From an uncultured Burkholderiales bacterium (GTDB taxonomy: Bacteria > Pseudomonadota > Gammaproteobacteria > Burkholderiales > Burkholderiaceae_C), in contig CAIJIT010000324.1 in the NCBI GenBank assembly GCA_903820745.1, positions 1 to 49,651 on the forward strand: a stretch of 49,651 bases of DNA. The letters run 5' to 3'. The translations under genes and the position numbers were made by a program. Of this stretch, positions 32,831-42,512 are shown one piece after another; position 1 is the first letter of the stretch, and each line of letters opens with the position of its first letter. The notes below the pieces were generated by a model. It was not told the DNA's origin, did not search any database, and was given only the letters and a program-made list of their open reading frames with translations.

Positions 32831-32890
32831 GGCTGTCTCCGCAAAAGTTTTGATAATCCCACGCTTGAAGGCGCAGCGGTCTAGGGGCAA

Positions 32891-33859
32891 CTACTCGGCT
32901 TTGATGTTGGCGCGCTTGATCAGGGCGGCATATTTCGTCAGCTGCAGCTTGGTCGCGGCGCCGAGTTCTTCAGCGCTCGATCCCCGCGGTGTCAGGCCCT
33001 GGGCAATCAACTGCTCGCGCAAGGCCGGGTCAGCAAGTGCCTTGACGATCTCGCTGTTCAGCCGGGCGACGATCTCGGCCGGCGTGCCTGCCGGAGCGAG
33101 CACGGCGAACCAGGAATTGAATTCGAAACCGGGCAGTCCCGATTCACTCACCGTCGGTGCCTCGGGGTATTGCGGCATGCGCTTGGGCGTCGATACCGCC
33201 AGCAACTTGACGCGGTTGCCCTTGATCAGCGAGTTGACTGTGGCCAGGCCCTGGAAGGCGACTGCCACCTCGCCGCCGGCCACGCCGACCGCAGCTTGCG
33301 TCGCGCCCTTGTAAGGTACATGGGTCAGGCTGATGCTGGCTTCGGAAGCGAACAAGGCCATCGCAATATGTTGCGGGCTGCCGATGCCGCCCGAGCCGTA
33401 GTCGATCTTGCCCGGCGCTGCGGCTGCCGCCGCGATCAGCCCGCCGGCGCTCTTGTAGGCCGAGGCCGGATAGGCGACCAGGCCCCATTCGACGGTTGCG
33501 ACCAGCGACACCGGCGTGAAATCGCGCAGAATGTCCCAGGGCATCCTGGCCTGCAGTGAAGGCACCATCGTCATGATGCTGTCGTTGAAACCGCCGATCG
33601 TGTAGCCATCGGGTGCGGCTTTGGCGACATGGTCGGCGCCGACCAGACCGGCGGCTCCCGGCTGGTTTTCCACCACCACCGTCTGGCCCAGCGACAGCGA
33701 CATTTTTTGCGCCACCATGCGCGCTGCCACGTCGACCGCGCTGCCTGCGGCCAGCGGCACGATCATGCGGATCGGCTTGTTCGGATAGTTCGATTGGGCG
33801 GCTACCGGCATTGTCAGCAGGGTGCCAAGCAGGCTGGAGAACAGTAAAAAGCGCTTCAT
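32891..33859 (-). CDS. Bug-family (TctC) substrate-binding protein
   Basis: A 322-residue periplasmic binding protein of the Bug family, with a signal peptide (MKRFLLFSSLLGTLLTMPVA). The mature start YPNKPIRMIVPLAAGSAVDV and the loop VVENQPGAAGLVGADHVAKA are hallmarks. GYTIGGFNDSIMTMVPSL and THVPYKGATQA follow. No TctA or TctB membrane genes are nearby, a usual situation in Burkholderiales, where many orphan Bug proteins exist. It shares an operon with a complete TAXI-TRAP system. It may sense or deliver the same acid to another transporter. Confidence 0.9.
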   Translation of the reverse strand: MKRFLLFSSLLGTLLTMPVAAQSNYPNKPIRMIVPLAAGSAVDVAARMVAQKMSLSLGQTVVVENQPGAAGLVGADHVAKAAPDGYTIGGFNDSIMTMVPSLQARMPWDILRDFTPVSLVATVEWGLVAYPASAYKSAGGLIAAAAAAPGKIDYGSGGIGSPQHIAMALFASEASISLTHVPYKGATQAAVGVAGGEVAVAFQGLATVNSLIKGNRVKLLAVSTPKRMPQYPEAPTVSESGLPGFEFNSWFAVLAPAGTPAEIVARLNSEIVKALADPALREQLIAQGLTPRGSSAEELGAATKLQLTKYAALIKRANIKAE

Positions 33860-33870
33860 GGAGGTCCTTT

Positions 33871-34932
33871 TCAGCGGTCGAGAATGGCCAATGGCGCGAT
33901 GCCGAGTTCAGCCGCCAGCGCGTCGAGCAGTTGATGCAGAGTTGCTGCGAGCGGAATGCCCTCGAGTCCATAGGCGCTGCGCCGCGCATGGCTTTGCTCG
34001 CCGGGCAGCCAGATGCGTTCGACATCGGGCATGCGCTCGCTGTCGCGCAGGTCGCGCACCAGGGTGTCGACCCTGGCCTTGAATTCCTTGGCGTCGCCGA
34101 AAGCGGCGATGTCTATCATCGCCACGGCCTGCCCGGTGTTGGTGACCGATTCGGCGTCATGGTTGAAATCGATCACATCGCGGCCCATCGCCGCACCGTT
34201 CAAGGTGCCGGCGAGCAGGCCGACGATCAGCGACAAGCCATAGCCCTTGTAGCCGCCGATCGGCAGCAAAAAACCTTCTTCGGCACGTTTCGGGTCGAGC
34301 AGCGGCTTGCCCAGGCGGTCGATCATCCAGCCCTCGGGCATCATTTCGCCGCGCTGTGCCTTGGCCTTGACCTTGCCATAGGCGGCCACCGTGGTCGCCA
34401 TGTCGAGCACCACCGGTGGCTCGTTCAAAGTGGGCACGGCCACCGCGATCGGGTTCGTCGACAAGAGCATCTCCAAGCCGCCCCAGGCCGGCAGATGGTT
34501 GGCGTTGCCGACCGCGAAGTACAGGCCGATCATGTCGTGCGGCAAAGCCATGCGGGCGTACAGCGATGCCGGACCGGCATGGTTGCTCAAGCGTGCGCCG
34601 ACCCAGCCGATGCCGGCGACGCGCGCCTTTTGCGCAGCGATTTCGGCCGCGCGGCTCATCACCAGATGGCCCATCGCGTTGTCGCCGTCGAGCAGGGCGG
34701 TGGCGGCGCGCTCCTCGGCGATGCGGATGTCTGGCCGCAGGTTGATGCCGCCGGCCTTGATGCGTTTGATATAGGGCGGCAGGCGGATCATGCCGTGCCC
34801 GTCCGAGCCCTGAAGATCGGCCTCGGTCATCAAATCAGCCACCCGCCTTGCATCTTCGGCCGGCATGCCGACCGCGCTGAAGGCGCTGGCGATGAACTCG
34901 CTCTGCGCCTTGGTCGTCACCCTCGAGCTCAT
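33871..34932 (-). CDS. Ldh-family (YlbC/MdhI-type) NAD(P)-dependent oxidoreductase
   Basis: A 353-residue member of the malate/L-lactate dehydrogenase family that is unrelated to Rossmann-type LDH and includes ureidoglycolate, sulfolactate and 2,3-diketogulonate oxidoreductases. The signature SDGHGMIRLPPYIKRIKAGG is at about residues 42-61. VGARLSNHAGPASLYARMAL and GYKGYGLSLIVGLLAGTLNG are also present. The ATG at 34932 lies one base after the preceding stop. In this operon it would oxidise or reduce a 2-hydroxy or 2-keto acid intermediate. Confidence 0.87.
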   Translation of the reverse strand: MSSRVTTKAQSEFIASAFSAVGMPAEDARRVADLMTEADLQGSDGHGMIRLPPYIKRIKAGGINLRPDIRIAEERAATALLDGDNAMGHLVMSRAAEIAAQKARVAGIGWVGARLSNHAGPASLYARMALPHDMIGLYFAVGNANHLPAWGGLEMLLSTNPIAVAVPTLNEPPVVLDMATTVAAYGKVKAKAQRGEMMPEGWMIDRLGKPLLDPKRAEEGFLLPIGGYKGYGLSLIVGLLAGTLNGAAMGRDVIDFNHDAESVTNTGQAVAMIDIAAFGDAKEFKARVDTLVRDLRDSERMPDVERIWLPGEQSHARRSAYGLEGIPLAATLHQLLDALAAELGIAPLAILDR

Positions 34933-34933
34933 G

Positions 34934-36079
34934 CTAGCGTCCGGCCGAAATCTGGGTCCAGGCCGAGGCCCCACCGGCATAGCGTGAAACCGCAGCCTCG
35001 TCGAAGTTGAAGCCCAGCCCCGGGGTCTGATGCAGCATCACATAGCCGTCCTTAAAGTCGAGTTGGCGGTCGATCAGCCGGCGGAAATTCAGGACCTGGT
35101 CGTCGGTGAAGAATTCGACATAGCGGGCATTCGGCGTGGCCGCGACCAGCGGCGCATGCAGGTCGTGGAACCAATGCGGGCTGACCGTCACGCCGCGGCT
35201 GTCGGCATGGGCGGCAATCCTGCGCCATTCGGAAATGCCGCCGCAGACTGCCGCATCGGCTTGCAATATTTCGGCGCCACCGGCGTCGATCAGTTCACGA
35301 AAGCGCCAGCGGCCGGTCTCGATTTCACCGGTGGCGATGGTGATCTTGGTCGCAGCGGCCAGTCGCGCATGCAGATCGATCGCATCGGGCAGGAAGGGCT
35401 CCTCGATCCAGTAAGGGTTGTAGGCCTCGAAGCGGCGGGTGTACTCAAGCGCAGTCGGCAGGTCCGACCAGCCATTGTTGACGTCGATCATCAAGACCAC
35501 ATCGGGGCCGATGGCGGCCCGGGCGGCCGCCACGCGCTGTTCCTCTTCGGCGGGCGACAGGCGGCCGGTCTTCATCTTGACGGCAGTAAAACCCAGCTTC
35601 ACATAGCCGGCCATCTCGTCCCCGAGGTCGGCCGCGGTCTTGCCGTCGACGTAATAGCCGCCACTGGCATAGGCGATGACCTTTTCGCGGTTCATGCAGC
35701 CGAGGTAGTCGTGCAAGGGCAGACCGGCCGTGCGGGCGTTCAAGTCCCAGATCGCGTTGTCGAGGATCGAGAGGCCACGCATCACCGAACCACTGCGGCC
35801 CTGCAGCAGGCTTTCCTGGTACATCTCGTTCCAGAGCCCTTCGCTGCGCAGGCTGTCCTGCCCGATCAAGACCGGCGCGAGCAACTGTTCGACGGCGACC
35901 TTGACGATGTCGCCGGCTTTGCTGCCCGCGTAGCAGAAGCCGACCCCTTCGAGACCATCGCTGCTGCGCACCTTGACGATGCAGTAATGCCGCTCCGATA
36001 CGGTGCGGGTCGAGAACGAGGTGACGCGGTCGAGGGGCACGCGGGCGACGGCAACGCTGACTGATTCGATCTTGGCCAA
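34934..36079 (-). CDS. Mandelate racemase/muconate lactonizing enzyme family protein
   Basis: An enolase-superfamily enzyme of 381 residues, probably an acid-sugar dehydratase, epimerase or racemase. A KxK motif is K168 and K170 in AVKMKTG. Metal ligands are D199 (MIDVNNGW), E226 (WIEEP) and E252 (TGEIETG). A His-Asp dyad is likely formed by H302 in VSPHWFHDLH and D275, as in the mandelate racemase subgroup. The start is taken as TTG at 36079, with a good CAGGAG sequence just upstream, because all in-frame ATGs upstream lie in an AT-rich leader that carries regulatory sequence. First gene of the operon, divergent from the GntR gene. Confidence 0.87.
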   Translation of the reverse strand: MAKIESVSVAVARVPLDRVTSFSTRTVSERHYCIVKVRSSDGLEGVGFCYAGSKAGDIVKVAVEQLLAPVLIGQDSLRSEGLWNEMYQESLLQGRSGSVMRGLSILDNAIWDLNARTAGLPLHDYLGCMNREKVIAYASGGYYVDGKTAADLGDEMAGYVKLGFTAVKMKTGRLSPAEEEQRVAAARAAIGPDVVLMIDVNNGWSDLPTALEYTRRFEAYNPYWIEEPFLPDAIDLHARLAAATKITIATGEIETGRWRFRELIDAGGAEILQADAAVCGGISEWRRIAAHADSRGVTVSPHWFHDLHAPLVAATPNARYVEFFTDDQVLNFRRLIDRQLDFKDGYVMLHQTPGLGFNFDEAAVSRYAGGASAWTQISAGR

Positions 36080-36105
36080 GGGGGCTCCTGTGATTTTTTG
36101 CCGGG

Positions 36106-36168
36106 TTGACAAGGGATGCAAATATCTGGATATTAGGACTTCGACATCGGTGCTTGTCAATTGGCAAG
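36106..36168. promoter_or_regulatory. Divergent promoter/operator region between the enolase-superfamily and GntR genes
   Basis: TTGACAAG (36106-36113) and CTTGTCAA (36153-36160) are perfect inverted copies. Read on the plus strand, TTGACA with GATATT 17 bases on forms a promoter for the GntR gene. Two palindromes lie here: AATATCTGGATATT (36121-36134, six-base arms) and CTTGTCAATTGGCAAG (36153-36168, seven of eight pairs). Either could bind the GntR protein. The region is AT-rich compared with its surroundings. Confidence 0.55.
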
Positions 36169-36267
36169 TACCGTTTGTGAAGCCATAAAACATCAAATTC
36201 TTCCTGCTTGGGCGGTGGAATTTTGCAATACCAAGGGCAGATATATGGACAAAGTCCATCAAGGAAT

Positions 36268-37071
36268 ATGGCCCGCTCTGGCGCGGCCGAAGGCATGAGC
36301 GAGCCTGCCAAGCCGCGTCAGCGCGGTCGCCGCTCGGGCGGTGCGCTGTACAAGAAAATCGCCGAGCAGATCGAGCAGGACATCAGCGCGGGGATCTTTC
36401 CGGTCGGCACGCTGTTGCCGACCGAGGCCGAGTTCAGCCTGCGCCTTGATGTCGGCCGGCATACGGTGCGCGAGGCTTTGCGCCTGTTGTCGCAAGGCGG
36501 CTTGATCGTGCGCCGCGCCGGCAGCGGCTCGACCGTGGTCAGCAACGGCCGGCGCCATGTGTTCGCGCATGCGGTGACGAATTTCGACCAATGGTTCAAT
36601 TACCCCGACAGCGTCAGGCGGCGGCATATCTCGCATCAACTGCTGGTGGCCGACGCGAGGCTGGCGCAAAGCCTTGGCTGCGAGCAAGGCAGCGCATGGC
36701 TGCAGATCAGCGCCTTGCGCACACTCGATGATGTGGCTGAACCGCTGTGCTGGGTCGACATCTACATCCAGCCCCGTTTTGCCGGCGTGATGAAGTCAAA
36801 GCAGTTCGACCTTTCGCCGGTGCATGAGCAGATCGAAGCGCTGTTCGGCGTCGCGATTGCCGATGTCGAAGTCAGCATTTCGGCCGGCAGGGTGCCCGCG
36901 CATATGGCCGAGGCGCTGGGCGCCGACAGCGACAGCCCGGCGCTGCTGCTGCAGCGGCGCTATCTGGCTGCCGATGGCGAATTGCTGCAGGCCACGCGCA
37001 CCGTGCACCCCGAAAATCGCTATGTCTATGCGATGAAGTTCCGCCGCGCAGCGGTCAGCAAATATGCCTGA
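36268..37071 (+). CDS. GntR/HutC-family regulator (UTRA effector domain)
   Basis: A 267-residue regulator. The N-terminal winged helix is clear (LYKKIAEQIEQDISAGIFPV, then GTLLPTEAEFSLRLDVGRHT, then VREALRLL; about residues 28-75). The C-terminal UTRA domain is expected to bind a small metabolite. The ATG at 36268 is used; one at 36295 is an alternative and one at 36208 is less likely. It is divergent from the seven-gene operon and followed by the tartrate dehydrogenase-like gene, so it probably controls both. The ligand is likely the transported acid or a derived keto acid. Confidence 0.87.
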   Translation: MARSGAAEGMSEPAKPRQRGRRSGGALYKKIAEQIEQDISAGIFPVGTLLPTEAEFSLRLDVGRHTVREALRLLSQGGLIVRRAGSGSTVVSNGRRHVFAHAVTNFDQWFNYPDSVRRRHISHQLLVADARLAQSLGCEQGSAWLQISALRTLDDVAEPLCWVDIYIQPRFAGVMKSKQFDLSPVHEQIEALFGVAIADVEVSISAGRVPAHMAEALGADSDSPALLLQRRYLAADGELLQATRTVHPENRYVYAMKFRRAAVSKYA

Positions 37072-37155
37072 AGGCAGCAGTCGCTGCATCGTTAAAGTTC
37101 AATTTTCGCAGGCTTGATCGGATCTGCGCTGACCCCCGACAGAAGGAGAAATCGA

Positions 37156-38223
37156 ATGAAAATCTACAAAATCGCCACCATCCCCGGCGACGGCATCGGC
37201 AAGGAAGTCATCCCGGCCGGCCGTCAGTTACTCGAAGCGCTGCAGGCCTCGAGCAGCGGCTTTGGCCTCAGCTTCGAAAACTTCGGCTGGGGCGGCGACT
37301 GGTACCGCGAGCATGGCGTGATGATGCCGGCTGACGGTCTCGATGCCCTGCGGCACAAGGATGCGATTTTGTTCGGCTCGGCGGGTGATCCGCAGATCCC
37401 CGACCACATCACGCTGTGGGGTTTGCGCCTGAAGATTTGCCAGGGATTTGACCAATACGCGAATGTCCGGCCAACGCGGATCCTGACCGGCATCGATGCG
37501 CCGTTGAAGCGCTGCGCGCCAGCCGATCTCGATTGGGTGATCGTGCGCGAGAACTCCGAGGGTGAATATTCGGGCATCGGCGGCCGCGTCCACCAGGGCC
37601 ATCCGATCGAGGTGGCGACTGACGTCTCGATGATGACCCGCGTCGGCGTCGAACGTATCATGCGCTTCGCCTTCAAACTGGCCGCATCCAGGCCGCGCCG
37701 GCATCTGACCGTCATCACCAAGAGCAATGCGCAGCGCCATGCGATGGTGATGTGGGACGAGATCGCGGTGCAGATCGCCAGGGAATTTCCTGAAGTCACT
37801 TGGGACAAGGAGTTGGTCGACGCGGCCACCGCGCGCATGGTCAATCGCCCGGCAACGCTCGACACGCTGGTGGCGACCAATCTGCATGCCGATGTTCTCA
37901 GCGACTTGGCTGCCGCGTTGGCCGGCAGCCTGGGGATCGCACCGACCGGCAATATCGACCCCGAGCGCCGCTACCCCTCGATGTTCGAACCGATCCACGG
38001 CTCGGCGTTCGACATCATGGGCCTGGGCCTGGCCAATCCGGTCGGCACCTTCTGGTCGGTGGTGATGATGCTCGAGCATCTGGGCGAGAGCGCTGCGGCG
38101 CAGCGCGTGATGCAGGCGATTGAGCATGTCACCGCCAACCAGGCATTGCACACGCGCGACCTCGGCGGCAATGCCACGACGGCCGAAGTGACCGCAGCAG
38201 TCTGCGCCGAACTGCTGCCCTAA
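37156..38223 (+). CDS. Tartrate dehydrogenase/D-malate dehydrogenase-like protein
   Basis: A 355-residue beta-decarboxylating dehydrogenase of the isopropylmalate/isocitrate type. The start IATIPGDGIGKEVIPAGRQL, the segment VIVRENSEGEYSGIGGRVHQ, and EPIHGSAFDIMGLGLANPVG place it with the tartrate/D-malate branch. It should oxidise tartrate or D-malate with NAD and a divalent metal. AAGGAG at 37143-37148 lies seven bases before the ATG at 37156, which is preferred over an in-frame start 42 bases upstream. Its position after the GntR gene ties it to the acid-catabolic operon. Confidence 0.88.
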   Translation: MKIYKIATIPGDGIGKEVIPAGRQLLEALQASSSGFGLSFENFGWGGDWYREHGVMMPADGLDALRHKDAILFGSAGDPQIPDHITLWGLRLKICQGFDQYANVRPTRILTGIDAPLKRCAPADLDWVIVRENSEGEYSGIGGRVHQGHPIEVATDVSMMTRVGVERIMRFAFKLAASRPRRHLTVITKSNAQRHAMVMWDEIAVQIAREFPEVTWDKELVDAATARMVNRPATLDTLVATNLHADVLSDLAAALAGSLGIAPTGNIDPERRYPSMFEPIHGSAFDIMGLGLANPVGTFWSVVMMLEHLGESAAAQRVMQAIEHVTANQALHTRDLGGNATTAEVTAAVCAELLP

Positions 38224-38227
38224 GGCG

Positions 38228-38260
38228 AAAAAAAAGCCGCCTGCATGGCTGCGGGCGGCT
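38228..38260 (-). terminator. Rho-independent terminator of the torF-glnK-amtB operon
   Basis: On the minus strand AGCCGCC (38254-38260) pairs with GGCGGCT (38235-38241) across a 12-base loop and is followed by a run of T residues (38228-38235 on the plus strand as A). It lies about 40 bases after the amtB stop. Confidence 0.85.
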
Positions 38261-38299
38261 GGGTCTTGCTTGCGACCGGCTTGGCCGATCGCTCAGTGC

Positions 38300-39781
38300 T
38301 TACTTGTGATAAGCCGTTTCGCCGTGCGAGCTGATGTCCAGACCTTCGCGCTCTTCTTCTTCCGAGACGCGCAGACCGAAGATCAAATCAACGATCTTGT
38401 AAGCGACCACCGAGACCAGGGCCGACCAGACGATCGTCACGCCGATGGCCTTGGCCTGCACCCAGACCTGGGCGGCGATCGAGTAGGCGTCAGGCGTCAC
38501 CGAAGTCGCCGTGACCCAGTCGCCGACGAAGCTCGGGCCACCCAGAGCCGGTGAGTTGAAGACGCCGGTCAGCAGTGCACCGACGATACCGCCGACGCCA
38601 TGCACACCGAACACATCGAGCGAGTCATCAGCGCCGAGGATCTTCTTCAGACCCGAAACACCCCACAGGCAGGCGAAGCCGGCCACCGCACCGATGATCA
38701 AGGCGCCACCGATGCCGACATTGCCAGCAGCCGGCGTGATTGCCACCAGACCGGCAACAGCACCCGAGGCAGCACCCAGCATCGAAGCCTTGCCCTTCAA
38801 CAACGCTTCACCGACTGACCAGGCCAGCACGGCAGCGGCAGTGGCGACAAAGGTGTTGATGAAGGCCAGGGCAGCGAAACCATTGGCTTCCAATGCCGAG
38901 CCAGCGTTGAAACCAAACCAGCCCACCCACAGCAGCGAGGCGCCCACCATCGTCAGGGTCAGGCTGTGCGGCGTGAAAGCTTCCTTGCCGTAGCCGACGC
39001 GCTTGCCGACCATATAAGCACCCACCAGGCCAGCGACCGCAGCATTGATATGCACGACCGTGCCGCCAGCGAAGTCCAGCGCGCCCCATTGCCACATCAG
39101 ACCGGCTTTGCCATTCATTTCATCGACGACACCGGCTGCCGTGTAAGCATCAGGACCCATCCAGAACCAGACCATGTGCGCGATCGGCAGATAGCTGAAG
39201 GTGAACCAGAGGGCCAGGAACGTCAGCGCGGCCGAGAACTTGATGCGCTCGGCGAAGGCACCGATGATCAAGCAGGCGGTGATGCCGGCGAAGGTGGCTT
39301 GGAAGGCGGCAAAGACGATTTCAGGAATCACGACGCCCTTGCTGAAGGTCGCTGCATTCGAGAAGGTGCCGGCGACGTTGTCCCATATGCCCTTCATCAT
39401 CAACCGGTCAGTGCCGCCGATGAAAGCATTGCCTTCGGTGAATGCCAGGCTGTAGCCGTACATGACCCACAGCACGACGATCATCGAGAACGCGACCATC
39501 ACCTGCATCAGCACCGACAGCATGTTCTTGCTGCGGACCAGGCCGCCGTAGAACAGCGCCAGACCGGGCACGGTCATCATGATGACCAGCAGCGTCGACA
39601 GCATCATCCAGGTGGTATCGCCCTTGTTCGGGACGAGCGCGGGGGCTGCGGCGGGTGCCGTAGCGTCTGGCGCTGCTGCAGCAGCGACGCTGGCGACTGG
39701 CGCCGAGGCGGCTTCATCGGCCCAGGCTACCGGTGCGAACACCGCAGCAGCAAGGGCCAGACAGGCGAGAAATTTTTTCAT
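38300..39781 (-). CDS. amtB: Ammonium transporter AmtB
   Basis: An ammonium channel of 493 residues. A signal peptide (MKKFLACLALAAAVFAPVAW) is followed by an Ala/Pro-rich stretch of about 30 residues and then the 11 helices of the Amt family. The pore His pair lies in FAGGTVVHINA and DVFGVHGVGGIVGAL. GDTTWMMLSTLLVIMMTVPG marks the first helix. The start at 39781 is chosen from the signal peptide. It is regulated post-translationally by GlnK, encoded just upstream. Confidence 0.95.
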   Translation of the reverse strand: MKKFLACLALAAAVFAPVAWADEAASAPVASVAAAAAPDATAPAAAPALVPNKGDTTWMMLSTLLVIMMTVPGLALFYGGLVRSKNMLSVLMQVMVAFSMIVVLWVMYGYSLAFTEGNAFIGGTDRLMMKGIWDNVAGTFSNAATFSKGVVIPEIVFAAFQATFAGITACLIIGAFAERIKFSAALTFLALWFTFSYLPIAHMVWFWMGPDAYTAAGVVDEMNGKAGLMWQWGALDFAGGTVVHINAAVAGLVGAYMVGKRVGYGKEAFTPHSLTLTMVGASLLWVGWFGFNAGSALEANGFAALAFINTFVATAAAVLAWSVGEALLKGKASMLGAASGAVAGLVAITPAAGNVGIGGALIIGAVAGFACLWGVSGLKKILGADDSLDVFGVHGVGGIVGALLTGVFNSPALGGPSFVGDWVTATSVTPDAYSIAAQVWVQAKAIGVTIVWSALVSVVAYKIVDLIFGLRVSEEEEREGLDISSHGETAYHK

Positions 39782-39842
39782 CAGGATCTCCAACGAGGGC
39801 TGGGAATTGGGATTTTTGGAAAAGGTCCGACGGCGGCTCTGA

Positions 39843-40944
<1,102 letters not shown>

Positions 40945-41250
40945 GGTCAAGCTCCTGGAGGAAAAACAAACAAAGGGTGAGAACGTTGGTAAGACCTTTG
41001 CAGCTTTCGTGCCAGCTTGTTCTGGAGCTCTGTTGTCGAGCGAAAGCGCACCTTTTCACCCCAAAACCGCTGATTTGGCCAATGGTTTGCGGAAACGCAC
41101 CAGGATGGAACCAGAAAAAGGATCAGTCGGCCGGGCCTGATGCACCGTTGTTGTGCGTGATCAAGGGGGCAGGAGAACCGGAGGCTGCGGGAACAATCGA
41201 GGCGATGGCCTGCGGCTGCGGGTCTTTGGGAGCAGGCGTGTCACTGGCCA
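40945..41250. other. Upstream region of the nitrogen operon, no gene recognised
   Basis: About 300 bases that hold the sigma-54 promoter (41000-41014) and no recognisable gene. yifB remains begin near 41251. The 5' half of yifB, expected here, is absent. Confidence 0.45.
41000..41014 (-). promoter_or_regulatory. Sigma-54 promoter of torF-glnK-amtB
   Basis: On the minus strand TGGCACGAAAGCTGC matches the sigma-54 pattern TGGCACG-N4-TTGC with one mismatch. The invariant GG and GC have the correct spacing. The predicted start is about 40 bases before the torF ATG. NtrC-dependent activation under nitrogen limitation is expected for this operon. Confidence 0.7.
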
Positions 41251-41475
41251 TTGTTCACAGCCGTTCTCTGGATGGTCTGGCTCACCGCCGCGGCCGGGCG
41301 AGATTTCACTGGCCCTGCATGGCGTGCTGTTCTCGACGAATTGCCCGAGTTCAACCGCGCGGCGCTGGAAGCCTTGCGCGAGCCGATGGAGACCGGCAGA
41401 TACTGATCTCGCGCGCCGCGCCTCAGGCCTTGTTCCCGGCCAGTTTTCAGTTGATCGCGGCGATGAATCCCTGCC
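41251..41475 (+). pseudogene. yifB: YifB/ComM pseudogene, central fragment with frameshifts
   Basis: The fragment encodes a central part of a YifB/ComM-type Mg-chelatase-like ATPase, a helicase-like protein that aids natural transformation. The plus strand reads SPPRPGEISLALHGVLF in one frame, LDELPEFNRAALEALREPME in the next and LISRAAPQALFPASFQLIAA plus MNPC in the third. Two single-base losses, near 41332 and 41402, explain this. The Walker B-type LDELPEF is recognisable, but the N-terminal half including Walker A is missing. The fragment ends where the IS607-like element begins. Confidence 0.8.
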
Positions 41476-41595
41476 ATTCCTAGAACCATAGACAATCATT
41501 GCACTCACAGTGGGACATCGCCCAGTACGCCAGCCGAACAGTGCTGCTGACCGTTCGCGCTACGGTATTGCACCGTAGAGGATCGGATAGAACGC

Positions 41596-41636
41596 AATGC
41601 CCGCATTTCTGGAGACAGAGGTTCGGGCATTTTTTT
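41596..41636 (+). terminator. Terminator-like hairpin at the left end of the IS607-like element
   Basis: AATGCCCG (41596-41603) pairs with CGGGCATT (41624-41631) and is followed by a run of seven T residues (41630-41636). It reads on the plus strand, against the element's genes, and could stop host transcription entering the element. Confidence 0.55.
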
Positions 41637-41739
41637 GTTCATGCCCGACCGATGATGCGCTACATGCGCCGCTTTCAGGGTTGTTCTGATCTTCGCCCAC
41701 CGTGACCACACAGGCCTCTTGCGATTACTTTCAGTTACG

Positions 41740-41933
41740 CAGAAGGTGACGTGGCCACCGTTACGGGCGGGCACTATGCCCCCCCGCTTGGGTGGTTTAT
41801 CAGTCAGGCCCATACCTCTTCGAGCGATGGCCATAGCCGCGCCCATGGGAACCGAAATACCTTTTACTTGCGCGTGGCTGCAGTTTGTACAGCGTCCAGC
41901 ACCCGTCGAGTCTGGTAGGTCAAGATGGGGCGC
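41740..41933 (-). pseudogene. Possible TnpB C-terminal remnant
   Basis: Directly after the recombinase stop, in the same frame, the minus strand reads CTNCSHAQVKGISVPMGAAM followed by AIARRGMGLTDKP. The CxxC, the spacing and the xAAxxIARRG tail resemble the Zn-finger end of TnpB proteins, where DxNAAxNIxRRG is usual. Most of TnpB, including the RuvC core, is gone, so it cannot be active. The match is short and partly degenerate. Confidence 0.4.
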
Positions 41934-42512
41934 TCATCCATGATCTTCCCCATCGTGTGTATGCAGGGCATCGAGCGCCTTTTGCGCCCTATTTTTGGCA
42001 GATCGCTTGCCATACAAACGGGCGCACATACAGACGATTACTTCATGCAAATCACGAGCTATGTCGCCTGTCATCTCGTGGGCCTCTATCACAATGATCT
42101 TGCGCCCCTGCGCTGCCAAAGCAGCTTCGACATACTCAAATCCGAATCGCATGAGCCGCTCTCGGTGTTCCACAACAATCGCGTTGACCTCCGGATTGGA
42201 GAGCAGCTTGAGCATATTGCGGCGATGACCATTGAGTCCCGAACCAATCTCTTTTACGGCATCAACGATCACAAACTTGTTGGCAACAGCATATTCAGTC
42301 AGACGCGCCAACTGCCGATCCAAATCATTTTTTTGGTCGTTGCTTGAGACTCTCGCGTAAAGAGCAACCCCACAGGCCTTTGGTTTGGCTTCAACAACCA
42401 CAGTGCCTGTGGCGAGTTGGTAGGCCGGGACCGGCAAGGTCTTGGCTTTCCACATGCGCCATGCGGTCTTGTAACTGATGCCTTGTAGTTCGGCCCAAAC
42501 ACTGAGTCTCAT
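41934..42512 (-). CDS. IS607-family serine recombinase (TnpA)
   Basis: A 192-residue serine recombinase of IS607. An N-terminal MerR-like helix-turn-helix comes first (MRLSVWAELQGISYKTAWRM), as is peculiar to this family. The resolvase domain follows: VALYARVSSNDQKNDLDRQL with the catalytic Ser in RVSS near residue 56. The later segment VVEHRERLMRFGFEYVEAAL belongs to the same domain. The C-terminus is normal and the frame complete, so the recombinase may still be active. It would use both ends of the element. Confidence 0.92.
   Translation of the reverse strand: MRLSVWAELQGISYKTAWRMWKAKTLPVPAYQLATGTVVVEAKPKACGVALYARVSSNDQKNDLDRQLARLTEYAVANKFVIVDAVKEIGSGLNGHRRNMLKLLSNPEVNAIVVEHRERLMRFGFEYVEAALAAQGRKIIVIEAHEMTGDIARDLHEVIVCMCARLYGKRSAKNRAQKALDALHTHDGEDHG

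Noticed and set aside
33613-35010. Plus-strand open frame of about 465 codons opposite the Ldh-family and Bug genes
   Set aside because: It runs across two convincing minus-strand genes and has no protein-like composition.
41080-41101. Partial palindrome GGTTTGCGGAAACGCACC as NtrC site upstream of the sigma-54 promoter
   Set aside because: The arms and inner bases do not fit the NtrC consensus well enough to support a call.
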